DNA of 5,669 nt, taken from positions 1 through 5,669 of the forward strand of contig JASHVH010000223.1 in assembly GCA_030039575.1 (NCBI GenBank), written 5' to 3'. A model generated the notes under the pieces. That model worked only from the letters and a program-made list of their open reading frames with translations, did not search any database and had not been told where the DNA came from. This stretch comes from Acidimicrobiales bacterium. Lineage in GTDB: Bacteria; Actinomycetota; Acidimicrobiia; Acidimicrobiales; Palsa-688. A program made the position numbers and the translations under genes. Positions 4,918 to 5,669 of the stretch are shown here, piece by piece (position 1 is the first letter of the stretch; each line of letters opens with the position of its first letter).

Positions 4918-5669
4918 TCACCCCTTGAGCGCGCCACCCAGGCCGCTCACAAACTTACGCTGGAAGATCACGTACACGACAACAACGGGGATGATAGATA
5001 TGACTACTCCTGCGCTTAGCACCGTTAGGTTCTGCATGTACGTGCCATTAAGCGCCAATAGCCCAGCCTGCACTGGCCTAAGGTTACTGTTCGTAATAAA
5101 TAGCTCGGCGAACAGGAACTCGTTCCACGTCCACACCGTGTCAAAAATAGCGAGCGCGGCGATGGCCGGCCAGCTGAGCGGGACCATCACGCGCCAGAGG
5201 ATCCGCACCGGCCCGGCACCGTCCATTCGGGCGGCTTCCTGTAACTCACGAGGAATGGTCCGAAAGAACCCTCGTAACAATAGGGTCCCGAAGGGAAGGC
5301 CGAAACCCACGTAGATCATGATGAGCCCGATCCAGGTGTCGAAGATGTGCCAATCATAGAGCAGGTCATGCAGCGGCACGAGCGCCGCTTGAGGCGGAAA
5401 GATCATCCCGACTAAGACAAACCCGAATACGATGGTTCCGAGCCTCGTCTCCTTCAATACCAGAGCATAAGCCAATAACGCCTCTAGGGTGATGCCAATT
5501 GGCACTTTTATCGCCGTTATGATAGCACTATTCCGCATGTAGTGGGCCATAGAGCCTTGCGTCCAAGCAGTGACAAAATTGCTCCAGTCAAAACTTCTTG
5601 GGATAGATATAAGTCCGTCTGGGCTGTAGATCGCGTTCGGTCCCTTGACGGACGCCATCACTACCAGGA
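4918..5669 (-). CDS. Carbohydrate ABC transporter inner-membrane permease (MalG type), N-terminus cut by the window edge
   Basis: The reading frame is open to the right edge. Upstream of the in-frame GTG 5661 it continues with Leu-Val, then V-M-A-S-V-K-G-P, which matches the P-x-x-W-x-x-x-x-S-x-K segment after the first membrane helix of MalG-like permeases. The gene therefore starts outside the window. The 249 visible residues include hydrophobic segments at about 45-68, 76-98, 108-128, 165-188 and 216-233 (numbering from GTG 5661). The EAA loop is canonical: L-Q-E-A-A-R-M-D-G-A-G (140-150), then RVMVPLSWP. It ends RKFVSGLGGALKG, the typical C-terminus of the family. Such permeases pair with a MalF-type partner, a periplasmic or lipoprotein solute-binding protein and an MsmX/MalK-type ATPase. 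Those genes would be expected further right. It presumably imports the glycoside processed by the downstream enzymes. The transported sugar cannot be read from the sequence. Confidence 0.93.
   Translation of the reverse strand, partial: LVVMASVKGPNAIYSPDGLISIPRSFDWSNFVTAWTQGSMAHYMRNSAIITAIKVPIGITLEALLAYALVLKETRLGTIVFGFVLVGMIFPPQAALVPLHDLLYDWHIFDTWIGLIMIYVGFGLPFGTLLLRGFFRTIPRELQEAARMDGAGPVRILWRVMVPLSWPAIAALAIFDTVWTWNEFLFAELFITNSNLRPVQAGLLALNGTYMQNLTVLSAGVVISIIPVVVVYVIFQRKFVSGLGGALKG

Noticed and set aside
4762..4920. Possible readthrough of the permease stop into about 50 further open codons
   Set aside because: The permease already ends in the canonical GLGGALKG tail of MalG proteins, so its TGA is the natural end.
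4686..4937. 83-codon minus-strand reading frame between the permease and the epimerase, with a GTGA-type overlap onto the epimerase start
   Set aside because: It is Arg/Gly/Ser/Trp-rich with no recognisable motif, overlaps the permease end, lacks a clear ribosome site and looks like non-coding sequence open by chance. The overlap alone is not enough.
1..5669. CRISPR arrays, insertion sequences, tRNA or rRNA genes, defence or toxin-antitoxin genes
   Set aside because: No regularly spaced repeats, no transposase-like frame or terminal repeats, no cloverleaf pattern and no motifs of those systems were seen on either strand.

Overview
The window is a carbohydrate-utilisation locus from a fairly GC-rich bacterium. 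Five genes lie on the minus strand, and the tail of a sixth converges on them from the left edge. Strong Shine-Dalgarno sites (AGGAGG, AGAAGGAG), GTG starts and tight 4-base gene overlaps are clearly bacterial. The gene mix (MalG-type sugar ABC permease, several probably cytoplasmic glycosidases, short and extended SDR enzymes) is common in Chloroflexota, Actinomycetota and similar soil or environmental lineages. No marker gene is present, so this taxonomic hint is weak.

Layout, left to right. Positions 1-262 (+) hold the 3' end of a GH36/clan GH-D (alpha-galactosidase-like) gene cut by the window edge. Positions 263-424 are a convergent gap with one hairpin. Positions 425-1702 (-) encode a DUF4038/GH140-like glycosidase with a C-terminal beta domain. 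Positions 1703-1902 are its leader, rich in inverted repeats. Positions 1903-2667 (-) encode a classical NAD-type SDR dehydrogenase. Positions 2723-3664 (-) encode a clan GH-A, GH5-like TIM-barrel glycosidase. Positions 3661-4689 (-) encode an extended-SDR NAD-dependent epimerase/dehydratase. Positions 4690-4917 are a gap with a perfect 10-bp palindrome. Positions 4918-5669 (-) encode a MalG-type ABC permease that runs off the right edge.

Transcription on the minus strand runs permease, epimerase, GH5-like enzyme, SDR, DUF4038 enzyme. The epimerase and GH5-like genes overlap by 4 bases (GTGA) and the SDR follows after about 55 bases, so these three probably form one operon. The DUF4038 gene sits behind a 200-base leader and could have its own promoter. 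No glycosidase whose N-terminus is visible shows a signal peptide. The simplest model is uptake of an oligosaccharide or glycoside by the ABC transporter, cleavage in the cytoplasm, and oxidation or epimerisation of the released sugar by the two SDR enzymes. The substrate cannot be read from the sequence.

I see no CRISPR array, transposase, tRNA, rRNA or phage signal. The more unusual points are the pairing of a DUF4038 enzyme with a poorly classifiable GH-A enzyme and two SDRs, the inverted repeats before the DUF4038 gene, and a short GH36-like C-terminus containing a perfect 10-bp hairpin.
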